Numbered from the stretch's first letter, positions 44,526 to 55,092 are shown. The stretch is DNA of 64,000 nt from Psoroptes ovis (GCA_002943765.1 PQWQ01000005.1:2605001-2669000); one strand, 5' to 3'. Translations and numbers: made by a program. The notes: generated from the sequence alone by a model not told the origin.

Positions 44526-46261
44526 TCAATCCAATGATTTGTATTTGAAATTTTTGAGATAAAAATTTGAAATCATAATGAATATAGCTAAATATGACAA
44601 CAATATCTATTAAGTATATGATGATGAGGTATTATGGATAAATTTAAAAGAATAAAAAGAAGACTATTAAATCAATGATCATCTGTGATTAGTTGAAATT
44701 AAATAAATTTTTTGTTGGAAATTAATCGATTACCTTCAATAGTTTTTTATATGTTACGCTACCAATGAAATCGAACGTCATAGAATATTGATCACCTTTC
44801 AATAAAAAGAAATAAAAATTTGAATATTTAAACTTCAAACGTATATCCGTTATGAATGGTATTATTGGAAATAAATAATGTTTTATATATTCTAAACGAA
44901 AATTTACATGTGCCAATGCTGCGATCAATAATAAATATATTGATGAATGGAATACGAATATGAATCGATATATTAATAGTTCAGCAAAACCAGGATTGCC
45001 AAATGTTAACATACATACAAACATAACATTCGTTGGTAAACCAATTATCATAAATTTAAATAATGCAGAACTCCATTGTTCTTGATCTACTTGCATCATT
45101 AATGATGTCAACCGATAATGTTCATTTAGAATATAATTAAATTGCCAATATAATAATATTGATTTAGTTTTATTATTATTGAAAATATCAATATGATTTT
45201 GCATTGATTTGATTAAATACTTTGATGATGTTATCTTTTTCGTTAAATGACCAAAACAATCACAAAAAATCATTGCTGCTGATGTAGATACATTTATTGT
45301 TAATAATCCTACTTGTATTAAATTGATAAAAGCATTTAAAACTAATACCGAATCAATAATATAAATTAGCCAATTGAATGCATTGAAATTATATTTTTCT
45401 TTCACAAATTCAATCGAAAAATTCAAATGTGCCACTGCACAAATCGATGCTTTATAAAAATTAATTTGAATTAGTAATGATCGGAGCAAAAAAATAATAA
45501 TAATCACCTGTGATAATATTGATTATTAGATTCCATTTTTCTTGTATCATCAAATAGATTACAAGATGAACACGGCTACGTACCGGTGCATTCGTCATCA
45601 ATTTCATTGGATTTTGATTTGAAAAGCGTTGATTCAATCGAAATTTTTCCATTTCAAACCAAGAATCAAGCCATGCACGTATGTAATAGATTATTTTATA
45701 AAAATTTTTAACCAAAATTGGTGACATACTGTCATTACGATTGAATTTTTCTTTAAAATATTTTGCTTGTCTTATTTCAATTAATTTTTTAATTAATAAA
45801 GCTTTATTTTCATGTTTTAAATAGCAATTCAAATAATGATCATAATTGATGACCAGTATATCATACAACATTTTGAATGCTAATTTTTTATCCATTTCAG
45901 TCTCATTATTAACATCACTATCAAAATGATAAAATGTACGATATCCTGCCCATAATAATAGCAATGTTAAAAATATTAGAAAGAATAAAAATTCACCTGA
46001 ATAATCATGATTGAACCAAAAATATTTATAAAAATGATCATATTCATGTAATGGAAATATTTCTGGATAATAATAAATCAATATGAATATCAATACACGT
46101 AACATATAAAATTTTATTATTTTATCTTCAAAACAATATAAATATTTATAAAATTTTCTCAATTTCTTTTCTTCATCACTCATATCTTGTTCATGTTGAT
46201 GATAATAATTATATATTTGTTTTATGTGTTCATAACTGAATCTATGTATTTTTAAAAACAT
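44526..46261 (-). CDS. Candidate gustatory-receptor-like 7TM protein, array copy 8
   Basis: Exons 46261-45508, 45449-44734 and 44606-44526, 516 residues. Intron 1 is 58 bp. The N-terminal 100 residues match copy 6 exactly; the middle and C-terminal parts are closer to copy 10 (shared KFKYSN, KKLLK and 3' flank), so the gene is a mosaic. Exon 2 ends VTYKKLLK and exon 3 reads ILLSYLAIFIMISNF. Open throughout. Confidence 0.7.
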
Positions 46262-46476
46262 TTTTATTTTTGTTGATTATGATTTTATTTTGATCTAATT
46301 TATGAATGTGATGCTTATCTTTCAGCGCAACGTTGGTTTTATTTGAGATTAGTTTTATCAAATTTGAATTATTTTATTTTGAAACATGGAAATTATTTTA
46401 TTTAAAAACATATTACAAAATACAAATTATTAGACAAACTAGCATGGTGACCAGGTCGAAACACTAGTGTTTTTTT
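46262..46476. repeat. Duplicated 5' flank ending at an abrupt junction
   Basis: Copy of 40107-40318, ending in agtgttttttt at about 46476 and joined directly to the interior of a receptor exon 1 fragment. The breakpoint is the upper end of the exchange tract between copies 6 and 8. Confidence 0.8.
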
Positions 46477-46732
46477 GATGATTGAACCAAAAATATTTAT
46501 AAAAATGATCATATTCATGTAATGGAAATATTTCAGGATAATGATATATCAATATAAATATCAATACACGTATCATATTAAATTTTATTACTTTATCTTC
46601 AAAATAATATAAATATTTGTAAAATTTTCTCAATTTCTTCTCTTTATAACTTAAATCTTGTTCATGTTGATGATAATAATTATATAATTGTTTCATGTGT
46701 TCATAACTAAAGTTGTGTATTTTCAAATACAT
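46477..46732 (-). pseudogene. Exon 1 fragment of a receptor gene (copy 9)
   Basis: Starts MYLKIHNFSYEHMKQLYNYY at 46732 and is in frame to DHFYKYFWFNH, about 85 residues, then ends at the 46476 junction. Closest to copy 10 (same MYxKIHNFSYEHMKQ start). The remainder of the gene is gone. Confidence 0.75.
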
Positions 46733-46843
46733 TTTTATATTTGTTGATTTTGATTTTATTCTGTTCAAATATATTAAAATTATTCGAAATATTAATATAA
46801 ATTCAATGTGATGATGATGATGATGATGGAGAACAAGCAAGAT

Positions 46844-46870
46844 AACCCTTGTTCCGTTATCACAAGGGTG
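46844..46870. other. Stem-loop in LINE 3' UTR
   Basis: aacccttgt pairs with acaagggt(g)tt around about ten bases, just upstream of the triplet tail. Such 3' structures are recognised by the RT in some LINE families; that role here is inference. Confidence 0.55.
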
Positions 46871-46887
46871 TTAGTCGTATGGTCACA

Positions 46888-49800
46888 TCAGCCGTGCCCT
46901 GTCAGCAGTCTTGTCAAATCCCTATCGGGACTAAAGTTGATAGATATTCGCGATCCAACTGTTGGAAAAAACAGTTTCGTCGTGTGGCCATCAGCAGTCT
47001 CCGTCCATCTCTGATTCCAAAGATTCAGTATGTCCAACTTCGACGCTTGGCATAGTGTCATCATGGACACTCGGGTGTAAAAAACATCCGAGAGGTCGGC
47101 CGCAGCAACCTTGGCAAACCTATCAGCTAGATCATTACCAAAGCTGCCGCAGTGCGACCTAGTCCATTTCAGACAAATATGGCCACGATGGTTGCACACG
47201 ACACGAAAAATGTCCTGCACTAGTTCATTATACGAATAGATATTGTGTATAGCCCAAATCGCTGACATAGAGTCAGTTATAATTTGAACATCAACAATAT
47301 CATTCTCAACGATCCATACCAATGCGTTGCGAATGGCTAAAAGTTCAGCCTGGAAGACTGAACAGCCAGCGCCCATACGGAAGCATTGAATCACGTTGGG
47401 GATGCAATTTTCATCATTGAAAACGACAAAAGAACACCCGACCAGGTCCTCAGACTTTGAACCATCAGTGAAAATAGTACAACTGTGAAAGTTAGTACAA
47501 AATCTCAACTCATCGTCGATCCTCTCAATAAAAAAAGATTGGATCAACGATGGATGGATCATATCTTCGAACCTGACCGGGAATTCATATCGTTCCCTCA
47601 GAGAGGCATCACTTTTTATATTGAACACATCTGATCGTAATTTGATCACCAAGTCAATTGGAATCAAATTAGCTATGATCAACGATGCTTGCAGTGACAC
47701 AGTTCTGGACGCTCGAATCATACCAACAGCAAAACGTCTTTGCAAACTTAACAGTTTGCTACATTTCGTTCTGCAAGACAAGATACTGTTCCAGACAGGG
47801 CAGGCATAAACTATCATCGGTTCGATTGCTCGAACGTAAATAGTACGTAAGACGTCATACGATAAACCCCATCTAGGACCAAATTTTTTCTTGATGTAAT
47901 TAAACAATTTCATAGATTTCGATACCAAGTAATCGATATGATTGTTCCATGATAATTTTGAATCGATCATTAATCCAAGTATTTTAATACATGGGACGAT
48001 TTCAATATGAATATCGTTCATGTGGACAGTAGTAACAAGCGAATTTCGGCGTTTCGATATGTTCATGCATTTGCTTTTGGATGGATTGAACGATAAACCA
48101 TTTCGAGAACCCCAATCAGAAATAACTTTCAATATGCTATTTGTCATCATAATTGCGATCTCATCATATCGATGTTCACAGATTAACACACAATCATCAG
48201 CATAGGCTTGCAAATGACATCCAATGGGCAGATTGATTTTCAAAAGATCATCTAATAATATATTCCATAATAATGGTGATAATTTACCACCCTGTGGTAC
48301 ACCACCTGTTGCATTTTTATTAAATGAGCGATGAAAAAATGGTAGTTCGATTGTACGATTGCGAAAATAATCCACAATAATAGTATATAAGTTTGCAGGC
48401 AACGAAAATTTTCTTAAATTGTATAATATCAAATCAGATCTAGCAGAGTCAAAAGCTCCGCTAATGTCTAAGGAAACAATATATCCAAAATTATTTTTAT
48501 CGCGTATATCACTAATTTTTGAGACCAGATTGTTCAGAGCTTGAATTGATGATTTTTGTGGAAGAAAACCAAATTGATTTGATGATAAACAATGATTGGT
48601 GATAAGAAAGTGTTGGAGACGACGAGTGATGATACTTTCAAGAATTTTGCCCATAACGGGCAATAGTGAAATCGGACGAAAAGATTTATAATTATTATTA
48701 CCATTTTTTGGAATTAGTTTGACCGTAGCTTTTTTCCAACATTTAGGAAAAACACCGAATAATAAGCATTTGTTGAATATATTTAGCAATAATGATGGAA
48801 ACATAAAATGAATTCGTTTGATGATATTAGCTGAGATCGCATCATAACCAGGTGATTTGTTGTCTTTCTCATCATTCACAGCAATTTCTACTTCATTTTT
48901 TGTGATAGATGGATCATTTATATTCGTGCATTGATTTTGGTAGAGATGATGGATAGAAGAATCAATATCATTAGTGATATCAGGAAATAGTTTATTCAAT
49001 AGATACGTTGCTGTATCATCAATAGAAATCGTCCAGGTAGAATCTTCTTTTTGTATAGTTTTTAAATTGTGATTAATTGAAGTTGGATTTTTACAGTGTT
49101 GATATACTTTTTTCCAAACATCATGCCGGTTTATTTGGCTGAAGAAATTCTCACAGTCGTCGATTTTTGATTTCAATAATAAACTTTTAAAATCTTTGAC
49201 ACAAGCTATGTATCTATCACGCCATATAGCACGATTCAAAGAACAGCGTTGACGTTGAAATCTTCTTCTTAGATTTTTTAACAATATTAATTTAGTTTTC
49301 AATTCATTTGAGATCTTTGGTTTAGAAAAATTGGTATTCAATTTCGGTAAACATTCATCACTAATTTCTATAATAGCGGATGTTAAATCGTCGACAAAAT
49401 TTTCAATATCATTTTTAGAATTGAGATGAGAAACGTTCACATTAAATTTAGATAAGCTGATGATTCTTCTATTAAATTCAGACCAATCAATACATTTCGT
49501 GTGATATTTTCTGGTTAGATAATGTGATTTAACCGGAATATATGAAGAAAAGGAAAACGATATCAAGTTATGATCTGAGCCAGAAGCCAGGCTTTCTACG
49601 CGCCAATTTGAAACATGGTTGATTGCATGTTGATTAACTAAAGTTAAATCAATAGCACTCTGATATCGACTATTATCAAACGTCATTGAACCATCATTAA
49701 GAATTACCAAATTCTGGCGACATGTGAGATCTAAAATAATATGTCCACGTTCATCGTTTATGTTCCCACCCCAAACCCGATTATGACTGTTGAAGTCGCC

Positions 49801-50199
49801 AGTGATTATAATAGGATATTCGGAATATGATATGACCAATTGTTCGATGTTTTCAAGGTGATTCATAAATGTGGAGATTTCTTCATTTTTGGAAAAATAC
49901 ACCGAACATAATATGAATGGTAAAGAGCAATTCACTAAGCAGCAAGTGCAATTCGGGTTTGTGAATTGATCTATTTTGAAAAGCTCATAAGATGTAACGA
50001 TTGCACATTTTGGGCTATCCGGATGGTAGACACTATTAAATTCAGGAAAGCCTGTTATAGTCGATGAAACATGTGGCTCCTGGATGCAAAATAACGATGA
50101 GTTTAATAGAGCGGCATTTGCCGTGAACATCAGTGTTGACTTGTGACTGTGTTGTAAGTTTTGGGTCAGGATTTTGATATTTGATTCACTAGTATCCAT
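46888..50199 (-). CDS. LINE ORF2: endonuclease, reverse transcriptase, RNase H
   Basis: 1103 residues without stops. N-terminal AP-like endonuclease (about 1-225): ILTQNLQHS, CIQEPHVS, IITGDFNSHNRVWGG, SAIDLTLV and ASGSDHNLISF carry the Asn, Glu, Asp and His catalytic residues. Reverse transcriptase (about 460-740): SSNQFGFLPQKSS, IVSLDISGAFDSA, GVPQGGKLSPLLWN, LQAYADDCVLIC. RNase H (about 890-1020): CTIFTDGSKSEDLVG, VFQAELLAIRNALVW, QIITDSMSAIWAI and WTRSHCGSFGNDLADRFAK. The C-terminus ends RLLTGHG, slightly short because related elements usually continue with a CCHC-type tail. It nicks DNA and copies the element RNA in place. Confidence 0.93.
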   Translation of the reverse strand: MDTSESNIKILTQNLQHSHKSTLMFTANAALLNSSLFCIQEPHVSSTITGFPEFNSVYHPDSPKCAIVTSYELFKIDQFTNPNCTCCLVNCSLPFILCSVYFSKNEEISTFMNHLENIEQLVISYSEYPIIITGDFNSHNRVWGGNINDERGHIILDLTCRQNLVILNDGSMTFDNSRYQSAIDLTLVNQHAINHVSNWRVESLASGSDHNLISFSFSSYIPVKSHYLTRKYHTKCIDWSEFNRRIISLSKFNVNVSHLNSKNDIENFVDDLTSAIIEISDECLPKLNTNFSKPKISNELKTKLILLKNLRRRFQRQRCSLNRAIWRDRYIACVKDFKSLLLKSKIDDCENFFSQINRHDVWKKVYQHCKNPTSINHNLKTIQKEDSTWTISIDDTATYLLNKLFPDITNDIDSSIHHLYQNQCTNINDPSITKNEVEIAVNDEKDNKSPGYDAISANIIKRIHFMFPSLLLNIFNKCLLFGVFPKCWKKATVKLIPKNGNNNYKSFRPISLLPVMGKILESIITRRLQHFLITNHCLSSNQFGFLPQKSSIQALNNLVSKISDIRDKNNFGYIVSLDISGAFDSARSDLILYNLRKFSLPANLYTIIVDYFRNRTIELPFFHRSFNKNATGGVPQGGKLSPLLWNILLDDLLKINLPIGCHLQAYADDCVLICEHRYDEIAIMMTNSILKVISDWGSRNGLSFNPSKSKCMNISKRRNSLVTTVHMNDIHIEIVPCIKILGLMIDSKLSWNNHIDYLVSKSMKLFNYIKKKFGPRWGLSYDVLRTIYVRAIEPMIVYACPVWNSILSCRTKCSKLLSLQRRFAVGMIRASRTVSLQASLIIANLIPIDLVIKLRSDVFNIKSDASLRERYEFPVRFEDMIHPSLIQSFFIERIDDELRFCTNFHSCTIFTDGSKSEDLVGCSFVVFNDENCIPNVIQCFRMGAGCSVFQAELLAIRNALVWIVENDIVDVQIITDSMSAIWAIHNIYSYNELVQDIFRVVCNHRGHICLKWTRSHCGSFGNDLADRFAKVAAADLSDVFYTRVSMMTLCQASKLDILNLWNQRWTETADGHTTKLFFPTVGSRISINFSPDRDLTRLLTGHG

Positions 50200-51241
50200 A
50201 ATCTATATTGGATTTTGTGCGTTCTACAGCAATTTTGTATTCGTTGCAATTTTTATCAAACACCGAATGTTTGATGCAGACCACTTTATGTGGGTTGATG
50301 TTGTTTCGGTAGACGCAATTTGAACAGACTGGATTTGATGTTGAAGTTGATGCTGAACATGAACTTGAAAGGTGTTCACCGTTGCATTTGCCACAAACTG
50401 GTTTATTTTTACAATATTTCATCGGGTGTCCAAAACGAAGGCATTGTAGACATTGTGTAACAGATAAATAATCTTTAACAGTACAGCATTTGTAGCCGAT
50501 GAACAGGTGACCAATATCAATACATTTTTGCCATATCAAAGGAGATGCTTCAAATATCATGTATTTAGTACCAACACGATCTCTTTTGGTGCGTACTCTT
50601 TTCAATATTTGTTTGTCGTCATCCAGTAATGTTTTAATATCATTGTTTTGTTGTACAATATAATTCAATACCTGATCGTCGTCAACGTCCAGTTCTATTC
50701 CTAGGACCTGGAAGGTCGGATTTTTTTTCAATGGGATATTAACTTTTAAGCCACATTTCAGATTACAGACTTCTTCTTTTAATTTAAGACAATCTTTTTT
50801 GTCTTGACATTTGACAATAAGTTTTTTATTCCTGATTGGAATAACTTTTGTAAGTTTTATTCCTTTGGTGGCAATACAATTGCTTGTCAATGCTCCTTTC
50901 AAACATGACAAAGTTTGTTTAGAATCAATAATACGATCATTATCAGGTTCGACAATGCAAACATGTTCGGTAGGTTTACGTGTAGCAGTTTCATTTTTGA
51001 CGATGGCAGAATAACTGATTGGTTTATTGCTTGATGAAGATGATTGTTGTATGTTGGATAATTTTTTTAAATCTGATATTTCAGCTTGGGCTGATGTTAT
51101 CAACGATTGAATAAATACCGAACATGTAGCCAGGTCTTGTTTGTATTTGCTGATGTTGGTATTACCATGGAGGTTTGACAGATCGTCCAAATACTTGGTC
51201 CATTTTTGGGCCAATTCAACGTTTTTAGAAAAATTTGACAT
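50189..51241 (-). CDS. LINE ORF1: Gag-like RNA-binding protein with zinc knuckles
   Basis: 350 residues from MSNFSKNVELAQKW; the longer open frame upstream (to 51436) lies outside the element beyond the target duplication, so this start is preferred. The N-terminal third looks helical; a middle region fits an RRM-like fold; the C-terminal quarter has zinc knuckles CLQCLRFGHPMKYC and CGKCNGEHLSSSC plus a further Cys/His cluster. It should coat element RNA and accompany ORF2 protein. Stops at 50189-50191 after the ORF2 ATG (50199), an overlap suggesting re-initiation or frameshift coupling. Confidence 0.88.
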   Translation of the reverse strand: MSNFSKNVELAQKWTKYLDDLSNLHGNTNISKYKQDLATCSVFIQSLITSAQAEISDLKKLSNIQQSSSSSNKPISYSAIVKNETATRKPTEHVCIVEPDNDRIIDSKQTLSCLKGALTSNCIATKGIKLTKVIPIRNKKLIVKCQDKKDCLKLKEEVCNLKCGLKVNIPLKKNPTFQVLGIELDVDDDQVLNYIVQQNNDIKTLLDDDKQILKRVRTKRDRVGTKYMIFEASPLIWQKCIDIGHLFIGYKCCTVKDYLSVTQCLQCLRFGHPMKYCKNKPVCGKCNGEHLSSSCSASTSTSNPVCSNCVYRNNINPHKVVCIKHSVFDKNCNEYKIAVERTKSNIDYGY

Positions 51242-51286
51242 TTTAAAATTTGTTGTATACAAAAACTCACGCATGCGCGATAAACG

Positions 51287-51507
51287 TATAAATTCAATGT
51301 AATTTAAAATAATCAAAATATTCATACATTGATTTTCAATGCGAATGATGATGATTATTTGCAATAATTCAAATTGATATTCAATTTTATTCAACAAAAA
51401 AATCAACAATAATATTAATAATAATGATAGATTCAAATTTTTCTAATTTCATTTATTTAAAAATAAATAATGAACGCTTGAATCGGTATCGTTTCCTGAA
51501 CAATAAT
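51287..51507. other. Ancestral intergenic sequence between LINE and copia element
   Basis: Resembles 58560-58730, the 5' flank of copy 10, showing that the LINE and the copia element landed in the 5' flank of the copy 9 receptor fragment. Confidence 0.5.
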
Positions 51508-51666
51508 TATGATAATTTTAATAAAAATATTTTATTTCAAATTTAAAACATCATCACAATTTAAACGATAAAACAACAATAATTTGTTTTTCATGTTTTT
51601 ATCATATGACAACATATTTTTCCACTCATCGGTCAACACAAGTGGTCACTAGGAGGCGCTCTTTCA
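51508..51666 (-). repeat. Copia 3' LTR
   Basis: Identical to the 54143-54301 copy. It contains the last codons and the stop of the Gag-RT frame (stop at 51633). Confidence 0.92.
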
Positions 51667-54125
51667 CTCCCCCCGCACCGCAGTACAGAGGCAATGATAA
51701 TGCCAATGTTTGAAGCCTTGATCGGTTTTGTTAAAAAGTCTGCAAGCATTTTTTCAGATTGTAAATAAACTAATTTGCAATAATTTTTTCGGATATAATC
51801 TTGTATGAAATGTCCACGAACATCTATGTGTTTTGATTCTCCAAGTGGTCCGTTTTCGGCAATTTTTATGGTCGATTTATTATCGATATATAACGGGAAA
51901 GGAGTAGGATTTATATTAAAATCCTCCAGAATACGTTGGATCCAAAGACCTTCTGACATTCCTAATGATGCGGCATAGAACTCGCTTTCAGCTGTACTGA
52001 CAGCCACACATTTTTGTCTTGTGCTAGCCCAATAGACGGATGAACCAAAAACATTGATTAAAATCCCACTCAGAGACTTTCGTGATCGATGATTAGCAAA
52101 GTCTGCATCTGTATAGATCTCCAAGGGCTGATCGTTAAACTTGCCAACAACTAAATCATGATTCATGGTGCCCCGGAGGTAGGTTAAAATTTTTTTAGCA
52201 CCATTCCATACCTGGACAGTTGGATTCTGCATTTTCACGGACAATGCATTGATACTTGCACATATATCTGGTCTTGACCTAGTCAAAAATTGTAGTGACC
52301 CAATTAAACGCCTACACAACGATCCATCAGGAAAAATAGAACTTTTATCATCGAGCTCGAATGTCTGAATTGGCGTTTTCGGATATCTTGCCCTTGTGTC
52401 AATTTTGAATTCTTTAATAAGATTTTCTAAAAATGATCGTTGTGAAAGATGGAATCTACCATCTTTTTTTTCGATTTCAAAACCACAAAATTTTTTGATG
52501 TTGCCTAAATCTCGGATAGAGAGGTTTCTGGACAATAAGTTGAAAACCATATCAAAATCTTGACGTTTTTGGTAAACCACTAAAATGTCATCTACGTAGA
52601 CTAGTACGAAAAGATCATAAATTTTATGTCTATATAGACAAGAATCATTTTTACTTTGAACAAAATCATTGCATAATATTTTGTTTAAATGGAGGAACCA
52701 GTTTCGAGCTGATTGTTTTAAGCCGTACACACTTTTATTTAATCGCCATACCTTGTTATCGTTAGCGAATCCAATAGGGGGTTTGACATATATTAATTCA
52801 TCTAAATCGGCATGCAGATAGGCTGTACTCACATCTAGATGTGATACACAATAATTTTTCGATGCAGCAATTGTCAACGCAATACGTAATGTTGTAATAT
52901 TAACTACCGGTGAAAACACTTCATTGTAATCAATATCTTCTTTTTGATTATCGCCCCTTATAACGAAGCGAGCTTTGAATTTGATTATTCGGTTATATTC
53001 GTCTTTTTTTACGGTAAATATCCACCTGGACGATAGCGGTTTTTTGTGGCAATCTTTTGCCTCAACTTCGACAAATACTTGATTCTTATAGAATGCATCT
53101 AATTCATCATTCATAGCCGCAATCCATTGGTCTTTTTGATTACTATTTACGGCTTCATAATAAGTATTGGGAACATTAATTTCATCATTATTAACGAAAT
53201 TTGCATTCTCGTTGGTACGTTGAGTTGTTGAGCGCAACGGGTAACGACGTCTATCGTCTATGATAGCTGATGGATCTAAATACTTGAGATCCCTTGAACA
53301 TTTTTTATTTTTGACTACATTTTCATTATCATAATTAGACTCATCATTAATATTTGATTCATCATTATTGTTTGATTCATCATCATTATTTGTTTCATCA
53401 TTATTATTTGTTTCATCATTATCATTTGAATCATTATCATTATGAATATCATTTGACGAGCCATTAGGTGTTGAATGGATAGAAGAATCCGAACTCACTT
53501 CAGGAAAATACATACTAAATAAATCAGAGATGGATTTGATAGCATCTTCATTTTTTCTTGTTTGAAATAAGGGTTCCGCATTAGCGTTGATCATACTAAG
53601 AGTTGTAATCATCGCATCGAATTCCTCCGGTAAGTTAGCTAAAATTAAACGATTTTCAATACTTGCTGGTAACGAGAACCCAGATAATTGAAGTTGATTG
53701 ATTAAATTTTTGAATTCATCCAGGTATTTGGCACAGGTACCAATGACGGGTCGTAAACGCACTAATTTAGTAAAAATAGATGTCTGGAATGCAATAGAAG
53801 ATGTTGAATATTCTTTCTGTAAAGAGCTCCAGATCACATTTGGTTCTTCTACATTAGCAAATCTGCTTTTATGTGCATCATCCATCGACGATAGTAGTAT
53901 TCGCATCGTTTTTACCCGTTCTTTTTGTGTGCCTTCGTCACTTAATACGCACTTCCACACGTCGTTTTCCATGAGAATAAATTTAGTAAGATTTTTCCAG
54001 GCATAGTAATTAGTACCATTTAACCGATCCGACTTTAATTCTTGATATTGCACTGTTGTTGATGATGATGATGGTAACGGATCACTAGATAAATGTGTTG
54101 AAGAAGATGTGGATTCAGTTTCCAT
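51633..54125 (-). CDS. Copia Gag-RT-RNase H fusion lacking protease and integrase
   Basis: 830 residues, open. The N-terminal Gag (about 25-215) shows LNGTNYYAWKNLTKFILMEN and typical UBN2-like text. A low-complexity N/D/E stretch (about 220-270) follows. The usual zinc knuckle, protease and integrase are missing, and the frame continues straight into copia RT: VNSNQKDQWIAAMNDELDAF, LSSRWIFTVKKDEYN, VSHLDVSTAYLHADL, KSVYGLKQSARNWF and the catalytic YVDD in LVYVDDILVV. RNase H follows with IYTDADFA, STAESEFYAA and IDNKSTIKIAENG. The deletion is in frame. It could not integrate on its own and would need integrase in trans. Confidence 0.92.
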   Translation of the reverse strand: METESTSSSTHLSSDPLPSSSSTTVQYQELKSDRLNGTNYYAWKNLTKFILMENDVWKCVLSDEGTQKERVKTMRILLSSMDDAHKSRFANVEEPNVIWSSLQKEYSTSSIAFQTSIFTKLVRLRPVIGTCAKYLDEFKNLINQLQLSGFSLPASIENRLILANLPEEFDAMITTLSMINANAEPLFQTRKNEDAIKSISDLFSMYFPEVSSDSSIHSTPNGSSNDIHNDNDSNDNDETNNNDETNNDDESNNNDESNINDESNYDNENVVKNKKCSRDLKYLDPSAIIDDRRRYPLRSTTQRTNENANFVNNDEINVPNTYYEAVNSNQKDQWIAAMNDELDAFYKNQVFVEVEAKDCHKKPLSSRWIFTVKKDEYNRIIKFKARFVIRGDNQKEDIDYNEVFSPVVNITTLRIALTIAASKNYCVSHLDVSTAYLHADLDELIYVKPPIGFANDNKVWRLNKSVYGLKQSARNWFLHLNKILCNDFVQSKNDSCLYRHKIYDLFVLVYVDDILVVYQKRQDFDMVFNLLSRNLSIRDLGNIKKFCGFEIEKKDGRFHLSQRSFLENLIKEFKIDTRARYPKTPIQTFELDDKSSIFPDGSLCRRLIGSLQFLTRSRPDICASINALSVKMQNPTVQVWNGAKKILTYLRGTMNHDLVVGKFNDQPLEIYTDADFANHRSRKSLSGILINVFGSSVYWASTRQKCVAVSTAESEFYAASLGMSEGLWIQRILEDFNINPTPFPLYIDNKSTIKIAENGPLGESKHIDVRGHFIQDYIRKNYCKLVYLQSEKMLADFLTKPIKASNIGIIIASVLRCGGSERAPPSDHLC

Positions 54126-54128
54126 ACT

Positions 54129-54143
54129 TCAGTCTCATAATCT
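54129..54143 (-). promoter_or_regulatory. Primer binding site complementary to tRNA-Met anticodon arm
   Basis: The plus strand reads tcagtctcataatct, which equals the anticodon stem-loop of eukaryotic elongator tRNA-Met (anticodon CAT) as I recall it. The element RNA is the complement and lies directly next to the 5' LTR. Confidence 0.65.
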
Positions 54144-54301
54144 ATGATAATTTTAATAAAAATATTTTATTTCAAATTTAAAACATCATCACAATTTAAA
54201 CGATAAAACAACAATAATTTGTTTTTCATGTTTTTATCATATGACAACATATTTTTCCACTCATCGGTCAACACAAGTGGTCACTAGGAGGCGCTCTTTC
54301 A
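54143..54301 (-). repeat. Copia 5' LTR
   Basis: Promoter-bearing LTR, identical to the 3' LTR, followed by target duplication ataat. Confidence 0.92.
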
Positions 54302-54306
54302 ATAAT

Positions 54307-54945
54307 GATAATAATTTTTATTCTTTAGTGCACTAAGGTTGTCTGCATAATGAATATTTCAATAGATTTAATTGAAAATATTTTTTTTTTTTCATATTTC
54401 GATTAATATTTCAATTTGAATTCAAAGAAAATCATATCCAAAAATAATGGACTAAAAATTTTAAAATAAAGTTAAAACTTATTCTATTTTGTGTCTTGGA
54501 CTTGGAGTCTTGGTCTTGTTTTTTGTTGGCTGTAAACTAAAAACAAATTGGCCATAATTTCGTTAATTTTTGCCTCTGCCACCAGAATTAGTAATGATTC
54601 AAATGAAAAAATTGAAAATAAAATAAAAACTTTTGTTCAATTTTAAGTTTAAGACGTGATTTCTAGCTAATTATGTTTATATGAAATGATTTAATAATTG
54701 ATTTTTAATTTAAAATTTTGAATTGAAATAATTATTCACAAATCAAAACTAAAAAAGCTATTTTCATTGATTTTCTTTGAAAAATGTGCTCTTATGCTTT
54801 TAATTGTCACATATATAATTCTTGGGTAATTATTTTGAAATTTATTCAATTCTAAGTTATTATTACTATCGTAGAATAGAATAGAATTTATTGAAAATTA
54901 AAGATGGCAGGCCTAGCGGCCATTAAAGTAAATTATTGATAAGTA
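54307..54945. other. Intergenic sequence similar to 58735-59250
   Basis: A diverged duplicate of the flank above copy 10 (for example the tagtgcact-aggttg text occurs in both). No gene seen. Confidence 0.5.
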
Positions 54946-55092
54946 AATAATTTCTTTAGATTTGGAATTGATTTTCGTAGCTGTGAAATTAAATTTCATA
55001 ATTTCGCATTTTTGAAGTTTAATTTAGTAAATATCCATATTCATATAAATAAATCATCATTATTAATCAAAATATTGAACCAAATCGAAATA

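Larger units (their letters stand above)
46810..51286 (-). mobile_element. Near full-length two-ORF LINE with 14-bp target duplication
   Basis: Flanked by identical tataaattcaatgt at 46796-46809 and 51287-51300. On the minus strand it starts with a 45-bp leader containing gcgcatgcgtga, then ORF1 (51241-50189) and ORF2 (50199-46888) overlapping by 11 nt, a roughly 80-bp 3' UTR with a stem-loop, and a tail of seven CAT/ATC triplets. The triplet tail, CCHC ORF1 and EN-RT-RNase H ORF2 place it in the I/Jockey-like superfamily; the exact clade is uncertain. All parts look intact, so it inserted recently, about 60 bp upstream of the copy 9 fragment. Confidence 0.93.
51508..54301 (-). mobile_element. 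Ty1/copia retrotransposon, internally deleted, identical LTRs
   Basis: LTRs at 51508-51666 and 54143-54301 (159 bp) read identical. The target duplication is ataat at 51503-51507 and 54302-54306. On the minus strand the LTR begins TGAAAGAGCG. Just inside the 5' LTR, the sequence complementary to tcagtctcataatct (54129-54143) can pair with the anticodon arm of elongator tRNA-Met, a half-tRNA primer as used by Drosophila copia. A purine tract (gcggggggag) precedes the 3' LTR. At 2794 bp it is much shorter than complete copia elements because protease and integrase are absent. Confidence 0.93.

Noticed and set aside
46808..47162. Three overlapping plus-strand frames at the LINE 3' end
   Set aside because: Antisense shadows of LINE ORF2; the Met run is the triplet tail.
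51242..51436. N-terminal extension of LINE ORF1 up to 51436
   Set aside because: It crosses the target duplication at 51287-51300 and so lies outside the element; the Ile/Leu-rich text is AT-rich spacer.
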